NCBI GenBank assembly: GCA_963729995.1
Contig: CAVSPF010000003.1
Span: 372,001-436,000 of the forward strand
Direction of reading: 5' to 3'
Origin: VRUE01 sp963729995
GTDB lineage: Bacteria; Actinomycetota; Thermoleophilia; Solirubrobacterales; 70-9
Length of the DNA stretch: 64,000 bases
The notes beneath the pieces were generated by a model. It saw only the letters and a program-made list of their open reading frames with translations, searched no databases and was not told the origin of the DNA. The number at the start of each line of letters is the position of its first letter. The stretch's first letter is position 1. Made by a program: the position numbers and the translations under genes. This document shows, in pieces, positions 16,010-24,519 of this stretch.

Positions 16010-17089
16010 ATGCCCCGACGTGTGGATGTCGAGCTCAGCGAGGAGGAGCGAGAGGTGCTCGAGCGCTGGGCCAGGCGCCCGAAGAGCGCCCAGGCTCTGG
16101 CGCTGCGCTGCCGGATCGTGTTGGCGGCGGCCGACGGCGAGCAAAGCAAGGAGATCGCGGCTCGGCTGGGCTGCAGCACACAGACGGTGGGGCGCTGGAG
16201 AGGACGCTTCGCCAAGCGCGGCCTCGACGGCCTGCACGACGAGCCGCGCCCGGGCAAGCCACGGCAGATCACCGACGAGGACGTCGAGCGAGTGATCGTC
16301 AAGACGCTGGAGGAGCAGCCCTCCAACGCGACCCACTGGTCGACCCGCCAAATGGCAGCCGCCACCGGGATGAGCCAGACCGCGATCAGCCGGATCTGGC
16401 GCGCCTTCGGGCTGAAGCCCCACCGCGCCGAGCACTTCAAGCTCTCGCCCGACCCGCAGTTCGTCGACAAGGTGAGAGACATCGTCGGGCTCTACCTCAA
16501 CCCGCCCGAGGCGGCGGTGGTGCTCTGCGTCGATGAGAAGTCCCAGATCCAGGCCCTCGAGCGCTCCTCGCCGATCCTGCCACTGATGCCGGGCGTGCCC
16601 GAGCGCCACACCCACGACTACGTGCGCAACGGCACCACGAACCTCTACGCCGCGCTCGACCTCGCCTCCGGTCAGGTGATCGCCGAGATGACTCCCAGGC
16701 ATCGCGCCGATGAGTTCCGCCGGTTCCTCAACCTGATCGAGCACTCGGTGCCAGAGGGCCTCGACGTCCATGTCGTGCTCGACAACTCCTCGACCCATAA
16801 GACGCCCTCGATCCAGCGCTGGCTGCAGCGCCACCCGCGCTTCACCTTGCACTTCACACCCACCTACAGCTCCTGGCTGAACCTCGTCGAGCGCTGGTTC
16901 GCCGAGCTGACCACGAAGTGGATCAAGCGCGGCTCCCATCGCTCGGTCCGCGACCTCGTCGCCTCGATCCGCACCTGGATCGCCAACTGGAACGACGAAC
17001 CCAAGCCCTATGTCTGGCACAAGAGCGCAGACGAGATCCTCGACAGCCTCGCCTCCTACTGCCAGCGGATCAACGACTCAGGTCACTAG
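16010..17089 (+). CDS. IS630-family transposase
   Basis: The 359-residue product starts at ATG 16010 with GGGAGG five bases upstream; ATG 15998 is an alternative. The N-terminal helix-turn-helix reads EIAARLGCSTQTVGRWRGRF, with a second winged-helix segment around ATGMSQTAISRIWRAFG. The DDE catalytic acids are visible in VVLCVDEKSQIQ, HVVLDNSSTHKT and SSWLNLVERWFAEL. The stop codon TAG is made of the duplicated TA plus a G from flanking DNA. Confidence 0.95.
   Translation: MPRRVDVELSEEEREVLERWARRPKSAQALALRCRIVLAAADGEQSKEIAARLGCSTQTVGRWRGRFAKRGLDGLHDEPRPGKPRQITDEDVERVIVKTLEEQPSNATHWSTRQMAAATGMSQTAISRIWRAFGLKPHRAEHFKLSPDPQFVDKVRDIVGLYLNPPEAAVVLCVDEKSQIQALERSSPILPLMPGVPERHTHDYVRNGTTNLYAALDLASGQVIAEMTPRHRADEFRRFLNLIEHSVPEGLDVHVVLDNSSTHKTPSIQRWLQRHPRFTLHFTPTYSSWLNLVERWFAELTTKWIKRGSHRSVRDLVASIRTWIANWNDEPKPYVWHKSADEILDSLASYCQRINDSGH
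17072..17086 (-). repeat. IS630 right terminal inverted repeat
   Basis: AACGACTCAGGTCAC mirrors the left end. The repeat encodes the last residues of the transposase and is followed by the TA copy that begins its stop codon. Confidence 0.9.
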
Positions 17090-17190
17090 GTTGGGCAGAT
17101 CGCGGCTGGCCACTCGGTTTCGACTCGACCTGGTGCGGCGGCGATCGGTGAGAGGGGGGCAGAGCTTCCCTCCAAAATCGCTCGAATCGG

Positions 17191-17704
17191 ATGACCACGA
17201 TGAAGCGTTCGTACCCATCGCCGGCATTGGTCGTCGCCTGCCTGGCGCTGTTCGTCGCCATGGGCGGGACCGGCTACGCCGCCACCCAACTCCCATCCGG
17301 CAATAGTCAGGCTGCCGTGAGCAAGAGCAAACGCGGCCCGCGCGGCCCGCGCGGCTTGCAGGGGCCACAGGGCCTGCAGGGTCTACAAGGGCCACAGGGG
17401 GCGCCGGGTAGCGACGCCTTCGGCACGCTTGTCTTATGTTGCCGGTGCAGTTGTCGGCAACCCCTCCGGAGAACAAAGCGGCGCGACAGCGACATGCGGA
17501 CCCGGATTCCACGCGGTTGGCGGCGGCGATATTGCGTCCTCTGAAGGGGTCGGACAGCAGGTGAACTCGTCCTATCCGTCCAATGGCGAAGGCGAACCAG
17601 GGAATACAGCCTGGACGGTGTTCGTCGACAACCAGACAAGCACAGCCCAGACGATCAGGGCATACGTGATCTGCGCCAAAGCGGGCACGGTCACCGATCC
17701 CTAG
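17191..17704 (+). pseudogene. Frameshifted secreted collagen-like protein
   Basis: Frame 1 from ATG 17191 encodes a signal anchor (ALVVACLALFVAMGGTGYAA) and a collagen-like Gly-x-y run (RGPRGPRGLQGPQGLQG). Around 17425-17430 the reading must move to the next frame, where it continues as SYVAGAVVGNPSGEQSG and then TCGPGFHAVGGG and TVFVDNQTSTAQT, ending at 17704. The second half matches the usual C-terminal domain of these surface proteins. The change corresponds to one extra base or two missing bases. It is either a real disruption or a sequence error. Confidence 0.75.
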
Positions 17705-17802
17705 GGGAGCCCACTTCGCGCCGCCCTCGCTCGCTCGTCTCGGGCGGGGGCGCGCCGGGCAGGCACATTGACAGGGGGCCCGTCGGGCGCAACGATGCGC
17801 GC

Positions 17803-18183
17803 GTGCCGGAGCCGACCACACTGGGCACCGAATTCGCACGGGCCCTCGCCGTCAAGGATTTCAGCCAGATCCTCGATCTGCTGCATCCCGAAATCGACTT
17901 CCGCGGTCTGACCCCGAAGCGCAACTGGGAGGCGAGCGACCCCGCTGCTGTGATCTCGGGGGTGCTCCGCGTGTGGTTCGAAGACTCCGACGAGATCCAG
18001 GCGCTCGAGAAGCTCGAGAGCGACTCCTTCGCCGACCGTGAGCGGGTCGGCTACCGGTTCAGCGTCCGCAATCCCGAAGGCCGGTTCCTCATCGAACAGC
18101 AGGCATATCTGTCGGCCCGCGACGGCAAGATCGGGTGGATGCGGGTGCTGTGCTCGGGCTATCGCCCGGACACCCGGGACTGA
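17803..18183 (+). CDS. SnoaL-like/NTF2-fold protein
   Basis: The 126-residue product has a GTG start. The pattern TEFARALAVKDFSQILDLLHPEIDFRG, a central VLRVWFEDSDE and a C-terminal YLSARDGKIGWMRVLCSGYRP fits the small cone-shaped NTF2-like fold. Such proteins act as isomerases, hydrolases or ligand binders; no catalytic set is clear here. Confidence 0.72.
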   Translation: MPEPTTLGTEFARALAVKDFSQILDLLHPEIDFRGLTPKRNWEASDPAAVISGVLRVWFEDSDEIQALEKLESDSFADRERVGYRFSVRNPEGRFLIEQQAYLSARDGKIGWMRVLCSGYRPDTRD

Positions 18184-18198
18184 TGCGAGGCGCCGCCA

Positions 18199-18738
18199 TC
18201 ATGGGCGCCACTTGATCGAACAGCCGATCGGCTCGGTTTCGGCCGGGTCGGGATCGGAGCCGGTGAGGATCGCCTCCAGGGCCGAGCGCAGCCAGGCGGC
18301 TCCCTGCGAGGGGTCCCGGTGGTCGGCATCGGGGGCGCCGCGGTAGCGCAGCAGCAGATCGGAATCGAAGGCGAAGACGTCGGGGGTGGTGCGGGCGCCG
18401 AAGGCCCTGGCGACCTCCTGCGTCGCGTCGTGCAGGTAGGGCATTCCCCACTCACTGGCGTCATAGCGCTCGGCCATCGCCTGCGGTGAGTCCGCCGGGT
18501 AGCGCTCGGCGTCGTTGGAGTTGACCGCCAGGAAGCGGACGCCGCGATCGGCGTACTCGCGCGCAGCCGCCGTGAGGCGGTCGTGCCAGGCGAGCGCGTA
18601 GGGGCAGTGGTTGCAGGTCCACACCACCACCGTCGCCTGCGCCTCTCCAGGCGCCGGCAGGCTAGTGGCGTGGCCCTCGGTGTCGGGCAGTGTCAGGGCC
18701 GGCGCGGCATCCCCGATCCCGATCCCACCCGCGCTCAC
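18199..18738 (-). CDS. Redoxin/thioredoxin-fold peroxiredoxin-like protein
   Basis: The 179-residue product has a GTG start. It shows the AhpC/TSA-redoxin layout: GDAAPALTLPDTEG, then VVVWTCNHCPYALAWHDRL with a CxxC pair, and later RTTPDVFAFD with the cis-Pro position. It is probably a cytoplasmic thiol peroxidase or disulfide reductase. Its GTG overlaps the stop of the upstream thioredoxin-like gene by 4 bp. Confidence 0.83.
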   Translation of the reverse strand: MSAGGIGIGDAAPALTLPDTEGHATSLPAPGEAQATVVVWTCNHCPYALAWHDRLTAAAREYADRGVRFLAVNSNDAERYPADSPQAMAERYDASEWGMPYLHDATQEVARAFGARTTPDVFAFDSDLLLRYRGAPDADHRDPSQGAAWLRSALEAILTGSDPDPAETEPIGCSIKWRP

Positions 18739-19112
18739 CCCTCTGTCTCCTGCTTTGCTCCACCGCGGGGCTCCGCGCCGGGAGCGAGCACCGGGGCCCG
18801 CAGGGCGTCGCGCACGTCGGCGGGATCGGGGAGGGCGGAGATCCGCCCGTCGCGCAGCCGGTAGACGCGGCAGCTGAGGCCAATCGGCTCCTCGCCCGGG
18901 TCCTGGACATCGCGCCCCTCGATGCGGACCGTCGGCGAGCCGGGGAAGCGCTCCCGCTCGGCCTCCTCGTCGGTGCGCAGCTCGCGCACCTCGAGCTCGT
19001 CCGGGTCAAGGCCTGCGGCTGTCATCTCCTCGCGGACGAGCCCGACCGTCTCCTCCCAGCTCGGGCAGCCGGCCCACCAGAGCAATTCGACGCGGGGGTT
19101 CGGTGACGGCAC
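18735..19112 (-). CDS. Thioredoxin-like small protein (DF-family/mercury-lyase-associated type)
   Basis: The 125-residue product begins RVELLWWAGCPSWEET with a single early cysteine. It continues with the TDEEAERERFPGSPTVRIEGRDV block and GLSCRVYR, which are typical of a thioredoxin-like group. In some homologues the early cysteine is replaced by selenocysteine, which is recalled knowledge; here it is TGC. The GTG start lies 3 bp after the mannosyltransferase stop. The function is unknown, but it is coupled to the redoxin gene. Confidence 0.7.
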   Translation of the reverse strand: MPSPNPRVELLWWAGCPSWEETVGLVREEMTAAGLDPDELEVRELRTDEEAERERFPGSPTVRIEGRDVQDPGEEPIGLSCRVYRLRDGRISALPDPADVRDALRAPVLAPGAEPRGGAKQETEG

Positions 19113-19115
19113 GAC

Positions 19116-20279
19116 TCAAGGGTAAGACACGGTGCGCGAGCGCTTCAGGGTCACGGCCAGGGCGGCGGCTGCCAGCACGACCAGGCCGCACAGCACGTAG
19201 GCGTCGCCGGCCAGCAGCCGTCCCAGGTCCGGGTCCCGGCCGGGCGACGGCAGCGAGATGGTCGCGGAAAAGACGTAGCCAATCGCCGCCGCAGCCACGG
19301 CGTACCAGAGCGAGCGCCGCCGCCACGCCGCCACGCCCAGTGCCACCAGCAATGGCACCACCCAAATCCAGTGGTGCGTCCAGGAGATCGGGGAGACCAG
19401 CAGGGCAGTTATGCCGCAGTACACCGCGCCGGCCAGCCGGTGGCTGCGCCGGTGCGCCCACGCCGCCACCGCGAGCCCGGCCAGTCCCGTCAGCACCGCC
19501 GCCGCGAGCCACCAGGGCATGGCCGTGCCAAGTCCGCCGGCGAGTCGGGCCACTGCCCCGGCCAGCGACTGGTTGTCCGGGCTGATCGGGTTCCCGACCC
19601 GCCTCGAGTGCAGGAACACACCGTTCAGCCAGAACGTCCGGGAGTCCGACGGCAGCAGCATGAAACCCGCGGTGACCGTCGCCGCGAAGGTACCGGCCGC
19701 CACGGCTGCCGCCCTGATCCTTCGGGTGAGCAGCAGGTAGGCCACGAAGATCAGCGGGGTGAGCTTGATCCCGGCCGCCAGCCCGGTGCCGATCCCCTGC
19801 CAGCGGCCGCCGTCCTGGCGCCGCAGCAGGTCGGCGCCGACCAGCGCCGTCACGATCAGGTCTGTCTCCCCGAGGCGCAGGGTGTCGACCACCGGCACCG
19901 TCAGAAGCGCGAGCGCCACCGCCGCGAACACGAACTCCGGTCGCCGCCGCACCCCGGCCGCGCCGAGCGTCATCCAGGACAGGGTGGCCAGCGCGCACAC
20001 GCTCGCGGCGCTGATGGCGACCTTCAGGTATGCCTCCGGCGCGATCGCGCCGATCCCGAAGAGCGCAGCGGCAAAGGGTGGGTAGGTGAAGTGATACGGC
20101 GCCGCCCTGGCGTAGATCGCCGCACCATGCAGGGCCTGTGCTCCGCCCCACCAGTAGACGTTGACGTCCCACAGTGGCCAGTGGGCAGGTGGATTTGGGA
20201 GCCTCGGCACCAGGTACACAGCCAGCGCTGCCAGGCCTGCGAGCGCCGCGGCCACCCGCAGCCAGGACTCGTTCCGCAC
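19116..20279 (-). CDS. GT87-like polyprenol-phosphate mannosyltransferase
   Basis: From GTG at 20279 the product is 387 residues with about ten hydrophobic helices. The signature HWPLWDVNVYWWGGAQALHG followed by YPPFAAALF, then LRLGETDLIVTALVGADLLRR and KLTPLIFVAYLLL, matches GT-C enzymes of the GT87 (PimE/DUF2029) family, which use polyprenyl-phosphate-mannose to extend envelope glycolipids. The start is uncertain: in-frame TTG and ATG codons further upstream would extend it by up to about 100 residues with no domain. Confidence 0.8.
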   Translation of the reverse strand: MRNESWLRVAAALAGLAALAVYLVPRLPNPPAHWPLWDVNVYWWGGAQALHGAAIYARAAPYHFTYPPFAAALFGIGAIAPEAYLKVAISAASVCALATLSWMTLGAAGVRRRPEFVFAAVALALLTVPVVDTLRLGETDLIVTALVGADLLRRQDGGRWQGIGTGLAAGIKLTPLIFVAYLLLTRRIRAAAVAAGTFAATVTAGFMLLPSDSRTFWLNGVFLHSRRVGNPISPDNQSLAGAVARLAGGLGTAMPWWLAAAVLTGLAGLAVAAWAHRRSHRLAGAVYCGITALLVSPISWTHHWIWVVPLLVALGVAAWRRRSLWYAVAAAAIGYVFSATISLPSPGRDPDLGRLLAGDAYVLCGLVVLAAAALAVTLKRSRTVSYP

Positions 20280-20454
20280 CGCGAGTGCGGTGGGGAGTCT
20301 CAACCGGCGAGGGCTCCCGTTCGAGTGGGCCAAATGCCGACATCCTGTGGGCGCGACCTGAAAATCTTCTGAGTGGGATCGAAGCCGGCCTTCCCGATGA
20401 ATCCCGCGGCGCGCGACGGTCATAGTTTGGAAACCCGACCCGAAGGAGGACAGG

Positions 20455-21027
20455 ATGGGAAGGATCGTCGTAACCGAGTTCGTCTCGCTGGACGGCGTGA
20501 TGGAGGATCCCGGCGGAGCGGAGAAGTTCGAGCACGGAGGCTGGACCTTCGAGGTCGACCGCGGCAAGGAGGGCGACAGGTTCAAGCTCGACGAGATCTT
20601 CGAGGCCGACGCCCAGCTGCTGGGGCGGGTGACCTACGAGGCGTTCGCCGCCGCCTGGCCGACGATGACCGACGAGGCCGGCTTCGCCGACAAGATGAAC
20701 GCGATGCCCAAGTACGTCGTCTCCTCGACCCTGCGGGACGCCGGTTGGAGCAACTCGACCGTGCTGCGGGGGGACGTCGCGGAGGAGGTCGCGAAGCTGA
20801 AGCGCGAGGTCGAGGGGACGATCCTGGTCGCCGGCAGCGCTCAGCTGGTGCAGGCGCTGGTCGAGCACGACCTCGTCGACGAGCTGCGGCTGATGGTCTT
20901 CCCGGTCGTGCTGGGAAAGGGCAAGCGTCTCTTCGGTGAGACGAGCGGGAAGAAGCGCCTGCGGCTGACCGGCTCGAAGACCGTGGGCGACGGCATCGTC
21001 ATCCTCGTCTATGAGCCGGGCGAATAG
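20455..21027 (+). CDS. Dihydrofolate-reductase-like (RibD C-terminal domain) protein
   Basis: The 190-residue product has an excellent ribosome site (GGAGGA) before ATG 20455. Features are VTEFVSLDGVMEDP, LLGRVTYEAFAAAWP, MPKYVVSSTL, ILVAGSAQLVQAL and ELRLMVFPVVLGKGKRLF, all typical of this NADPH-binding fold. True folate reduction is not implied. It leads a plus-strand set with a VOC protein and an ECF sigma factor, a grouping common for extracytoplasmic-function regulons. Confidence 0.88.
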   Translation: MGRIVVTEFVSLDGVMEDPGGAEKFEHGGWTFEVDRGKEGDRFKLDEIFEADAQLLGRVTYEAFAAAWPTMTDEAGFADKMNAMPKYVVSSTLRDAGWSNSTVLRGDVAEEVAKLKREVEGTILVAGSAQLVQALVEHDLVDELRLMVFPVVLGKGKRLFGETSGKKRLRLTGSKTVGDGIVILVYEPGE

Positions 21028-21110
21028 CCGGGCCGCGTGGATGGACCGATGAGTTCCGTCGGGCTCGCCGGTCTCAACTTGCGGAACCAACCACCAGCAG
21101 GAGGATCGAG

Positions 21111-21509
21111 ATGACCGAGACAACCAAGACCGGAACCAACATCGGCCAGGTGAGCACGGTGATGGTCCCCGTCAGCGACCAGGACCGGGCGGTCGAGTTC
21201 TACCTCGACATGCTCGGATTCGAGAAGCGCACCGACGTTCCCTTCGGCGACGGCAATCGCTGGGTGGAAGTGGCGCCGTCCGGCGCCACGACCACGATCG
21301 CCCTCGTCCAGCCGCGCGAAGGGGAATCGGCCGGGGTCGAGACGCGCGTCGCCCTCGCCACCAACGACATCGATGCCGACCACGCGAGCCTGCGGGAGCG
21401 GGGGGTCGACGTCGACGCGGAGGTGATGCGCATGGGAGGCCCGGTGCCGCCGATGTTCTTCCTCCGCGACCAGGACGGCAACAGGCTGCTGATCGTCGAG
21501 CAGGACTGA
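21111..21509 (+). CDS. Glyoxalase/VOC family protein
   Basis: The 132-residue product has GGAGG 6 nt before ATG 21111. It contains two beta-alpha-beta-beta-beta modules: VSTVMVPVSDQDRAVEFYLDMLGF, RWVEVAPSG, and FFLRDQDGNRLLIVEQ with the terminal metal-site Glu. The family includes glyoxalases, dioxygenases and antibiotic-binding proteins. The substrate is unknown. Confidence 0.88.
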   Translation: MTETTKTGTNIGQVSTVMVPVSDQDRAVEFYLDMLGFEKRTDVPFGDGNRWVEVAPSGATTTIALVQPREGESAGVETRVALATNDIDADHASLRERGVDVDAEVMRMGGPVPPMFFLRDQDGNRLLIVEQD

Positions 21510-21540
21510 CGCCGGCTCAGCCGGACAAGTGCGGCAGTGC

Positions 21541-21576
21541 AGAGCTCGCCCCGTCTAACCTGACGGGGTGAGCTCT
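21541..21576 (+). promoter_or_regulatory. 15-bp RNA stem covering the ECF sigma start codon
   Basis: AGAGCTCGCCCCGTC (21541-21555) can pair with GACGGGGTGAGCTCT (21562-21576) over all 15 positions (14 Watson-Crick plus one G-U) around a 6-nt loop. The GTG start of the sigma gene (21568-21570) and the GGGG just before it are inside the 3' arm. This suggests translation control, or alternatively a protein operator. Confidence 0.55.
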
Positions 21577-22689
21577 GCCTCCACAGCAGGGTCCGCCGCG
21601 GGCGAGCCGGAGCTGCTCGCGGCCGCGCGCGAGGGCGACGAGGACGCCTACCGCCGCCTCGTCGAGCCCCACCGGCGAGAGCTCCACGCGCACTGCTACC
21701 GGATGCTCGGCTCGGTCCACGACACCGAGGACGCGCTTCAGGAGACGCTGCTGCGGGCCTGGCGGGGGCTGGGCGGGTTCGAGGGCCGCAGCTCGCTTCG
21801 CTCCTGGCTCTACAGGATCGCCACCAACGCCTGCCTCGATGCGATCGAGCGGCGCCCAAAGCGGGTCCTCCCGGTCGATTACCCGCCGGCCGATCCCCAC
21901 GCCGGCCCGGGCGAACCCCTGGTCGAGTCGGTGTGGATCGAGCCCTATCCGGACGAGGCGCTGGGCCTGGAGGACGGCTTCGCCGCGCCCGAGGCCAGCT
22001 ACGAGCGGCGCGAGAGCGTCGAGCTGGCCTTCATCGCGGCGCTGCAGCACCTTCCCGCCACGCAGCGGGCGGTGCTGATCCTGCGCGAGGTGCTCGGCTT
22101 CACCGCCCGCGAGGTCGCGGAGACGCTCGAGACGACCACCGTCTCGGTCAACAGCGCCCTGCAGCGAGCCCGCGCGGCGGTCGAGCAGCGCCTGCCCGAG
22201 CGCAGCCAGCAGGCGACCCTGCGCGCGCTCGGCGACGAGGGCGTCCGCGAGGTCGTCGAGAGCTACCTGGACGCCTGGGAACGCCACGACGTCGAGGCGG
22301 TCGTCTCGATGCTCACCGCGGATGCGGCCTTCGCGATGCCGCCGCTGCGAAGCTGGTTCCAGGGCCACGAGGCGATCGCCACCTTCCTCGCCGGCTGGCC
22401 CCTCTCGGGCCAGTGGGGCTGGCGCGCCTTGCGCGTTCGCGCCAGCGGCCAGGAGGCGCTCGCCTTCTACAGCTGGGACCCGGAGACGGAGACCTATCAA
22501 CGCTTCGCCCTCAACGTGCTGACCCTCCGCGGCGCCCAGATCGCCGCGGTCGACGCCTTCCTCACCCGCACCACGGAGGACCCCGACCGCCGCGTCCTGG
22601 CCCGCCTGCCCGAGCAGCGTTTCGACCCGCGCCGGCTCGACGTTGCCTTCGAGCGCCTCGGTTTGCCGGAGGAGCTTCCGGCCCGCTGA
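21568..22689 (+). CDS. ECF RNA polymerase sigma factor with C-terminal SnoaL-like domain
   Basis: The 373-residue product has a GTG start. The sigma-2 region spans residues about 15-95 (YRRLVEPHRRELHAHCYRMLGSVHDTEDALQ-type helix, then LRSWLYRIATNACLD). Sigma-4 lies near residues 150-210 (LPATQRAVLILREVLGFTAREVAETL). Residues 225-340 form a SnoaL/NTF2-like domain (VVESYLDAWERHDVEAVVSML). This is the layout of SigG/SigJ-type ECF factors, which lack a classical anti-sigma factor and use the C-terminal domain for control. No anti-sigma gene is adjacent. Confidence 0.92.
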   Translation: MSSASTAGSAAGEPELLAAAREGDEDAYRRLVEPHRRELHAHCYRMLGSVHDTEDALQETLLRAWRGLGGFEGRSSLRSWLYRIATNACLDAIERRPKRVLPVDYPPADPHAGPGEPLVESVWIEPYPDEALGLEDGFAAPEASYERRESVELAFIAALQHLPATQRAVLILREVLGFTAREVAETLETTTVSVNSALQRARAAVEQRLPERSQQATLRALGDEGVREVVESYLDAWERHDVEAVVSMLTADAAFAMPPLRSWFQGHEAIATFLAGWPLSGQWGWRALRVRASGQEALAFYSWDPETETYQRFALNVLTLRGAQIAAVDAFLTRTTEDPDRRVLARLPEQRFDPRRLDVAFERLGLPEELPAR

Positions 22690-22706
22690 CGCAGGTGGCC
22701 CGAACC

Positions 22707-23489
22707 CTACCCGCGCAGGTCCCGCCGTCGGATGCCCACAATGGCAATCGCCGTGAGGGTCAGGGCGAACAGCCCCAGCACGGCGAGATCGCCGACATCG
22801 ACACCGTTGGTCAGCGGGTCGTGGGCCGTGTAGTAATGGAAGGGGGAGAGGTACTTGAGCCAGGCGATCGAATCGACCAGCGGAGCGAAGCCGTTGATCA
22901 AGAAGCCGAAGACCGCGAAGGCTGCCGCGCCGCCGCTGGCAAGCGCCCGGCGACCGGTGCCGGCGCCAAGGGCCAGCGCCACCGCGCCCGTCGCGACGCC
23001 GAAGAAGGCCAGGTGCAGGGAAAGGGCCCCCATGTCCCCAACGCTGATCCCGCCGCCGGCCACCGCCACGCCGGCGATCAGCCCAACCCAGGTGGCCAAG
23101 GCGAGGATCAGCACGCAAACGGCGATCGCCGCGGCCTTGGCCGCGACCAGGCTCGAGCGTTTCACCGGGTGGGCGAGGACCAGGGCGAGGATCCGGTTCT
23201 CCTCCTCGCCGGCGGTGGCGCCAGTCGCGCCGGTGATTGCCAGGGCTCCGAACACGAGGGGGCCGTAGACCGAGGCGATCTCGCCTTTCAGCCACCCGGT
23301 GAGCGTCCCGTAGTCGGCGCCACCCAGCAATTCGGAGACCCCCTTCGGGAGGTTCAGCTTTCCGATCGTGTGCCCGACGGCCGGGAACAGAGCCCCGACG
23401 ACGAGCAGCACCGCAACCAAGCCGAGCCCCGCGAGCCCGGTCGTCAGCAGGCGCAGGCGCAGCGCCATCTTGAACACCGCGCTGCTCAC
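22707..23489 (-). CDS. ABC-2 type transporter permease
   Basis: The 260-residue product has a GTG start and six hydrophobic helices, with the ABC-2 pattern TGATAGEEENRILALVLAHPVKRSSLVAAK in the first half and LKYLSPFHYYTAHDPL near the C-terminus. It overlaps the ATPase gene by 4 bp and forms a two-component exporter with it. The substrate is unknown; drugs or envelope lipids are usual for this class. Confidence 0.87.
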   Translation of the reverse strand: MSSAVFKMALRLRLLTTGLAGLGLVAVLLVVGALFPAVGHTIGKLNLPKGVSELLGGADYGTLTGWLKGEIASVYGPLVFGALAITGATGATAGEEENRILALVLAHPVKRSSLVAAKAAAIAVCVLILALATWVGLIAGVAVAGGGISVGDMGALSLHLAFFGVATGAVALALGAGTGRRALASGGAAAFAVFGFLINGFAPLVDSIAWLKYLSPFHYYTAHDPLTNGVDVGDLAVLGLFALTLTAIAIVGIRRRDLRG

Positions 23490-24457
23490 GAGGCCTCCTC
23501 GGTCCGGTAGTAACGCAGGAAGATCTCCTCGAGGTCGTCCTCGCGAGCTCGAATCGCCCGCACCTCGTGGGCGGCCGCGGCCTTGACGATGGCGTCCGCC
23601 GAGCCCTCGAAGGCCACGATCAGGTGCCTGCCCTCCGTCCTCGCCTCCCTCACCCCGGGAAGGGCCCGGAACTGCTCCGCGGCGACGGGCGCGGTGAATT
23701 CGATCTCCAGGCGCTGAATCGCGACCTGACGCAGGTTCTCGAGCGAGTCGACGACGACGAGGCGACCCTCGCGCAGGACCGCGACGCGATGGGTGACGCG
23801 CTCGACCTCGGAGAGGGTGTGGGAGGAGAGGAACACGGTGCGCCCCTGCGCGCTCACCTCCGCCAGCAGCGCGTGGAAGCTGTGCTGCACCAGCGGGTCG
23901 AGGCCGGCGATCGGCTCGTCCAGGATCAACAGCTCGGGCTCGTGCATGAAGGCCTGGATCAGGCCGATCTTCTGGCGGTTGCCGCTCGAGAGCTCGCGGA
24001 CCGGCCGGTCGAGCTCGGCGTCGAAGCGCTCGGCGAGCGATTGGCGGAGCGACCGGTCCACGCCTCCGCGGAGCTCGGCCAGGTAGTCGAGCGCCTCCGC
24101 TCCGGTCAGATTCGGGTAGAGGGCGAAGTCGCCGGGCAGGAAGCCGACCCTGCCGCGGATCTCGAGGCTCGCGTCGCGGGTGTCGAGCCCGAGCATCGAC
24201 GCCGAGCCCGCTGTCGGCTGGATCAGGTCCAGCAGCAGGCGCATCGTCGTCGACTTGCCGGCGCCGTTCGGGCCGAGGAAGCCGAAGACCTCCCCGCGCT
24301 CGATCTCCAGGTCGAGGTCGAAGAGCCCGTGCCCGGAGCCATAGTCCTTCGAAAGGCCCTCGGTTCTTATGGCGGGGTGCGCGCTCAATGGCTCAACTTT
24401 GGCGAGTCGCTCTCGACGGGTTGAAGGACTGCGTGCGGAGCCGCTCAGGCGCCACAT
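23486..24457 (-). CDS. ABC transporter ATP-binding protein
   Basis: The product is 323 residues. Walker A is GPNGAGKST, the signature motif is LSSGNRQKIGL, Walker B is LLILDEP, and SSHTLSEVERVTHR gives the switch histidine. A C-terminal domain of about 80 residues follows, as in drug-resistance ATPases. The ATG at 24457 has AGAGG before it, but the ABC domain itself begins around residue 29, and later GTG/TTG starts are possible. It pairs with the downstream permease. Confidence 0.92.
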   Translation of the reverse strand: MWRLSGSARSPSTRRERLAKVEPLSAHPAIRTEGLSKDYGSGHGLFDLDLEIERGEVFGFLGPNGAGKSTTMRLLLDLIQPTAGSASMLGLDTRDASLEIRGRVGFLPGDFALYPNLTGAEALDYLAELRGGVDRSLRQSLAERFDAELDRPVRELSSGNRQKIGLIQAFMHEPELLILDEPIAGLDPLVQHSFHALLAEVSAQGRTVFLSSHTLSEVERVTHRVAVLREGRLVVVDSLENLRQVAIQRLEIEFTAPVAAEQFRALPGVREARTEGRHLIVAFEGSADAIVKAAAAHEVRAIRAREDDLEEIFLRYYRTEEAS

Positions 24458-24519
24458 CGGGCCTCTAATATCTCAGGCGCTTGGCGAGCTGACCCCTCGG
24501 CGCCGGGCGGGACGACGCA

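Larger units (their letters stand above)
15930..17086 (+). mobile_element. Intact IS630-family insertion sequence (1157 bp)
   Basis: Perfect 15-bp terminal inverted repeats (GTGACCTGAGTCGTT) enclose one transposase gene. The element is flanked by TA on both sides (15928-15929 and 17087-17088), the target duplication of IS630/Tc1-mariner elements. It sits between tRNA-His and a frameshifted collagen-like gene. Both ends and the transposase are intact, so it may still be active. Confidence 0.93.

Noticed and set aside
15930..17704. Larger composite transposon or genomic island around the IS630
   Set aside because: Only one IS copy is present, with no cargo, integrase or second inverted-repeat pair; the tRNA-His lies 110 bp away but no att duplication of its 3' end was seen.
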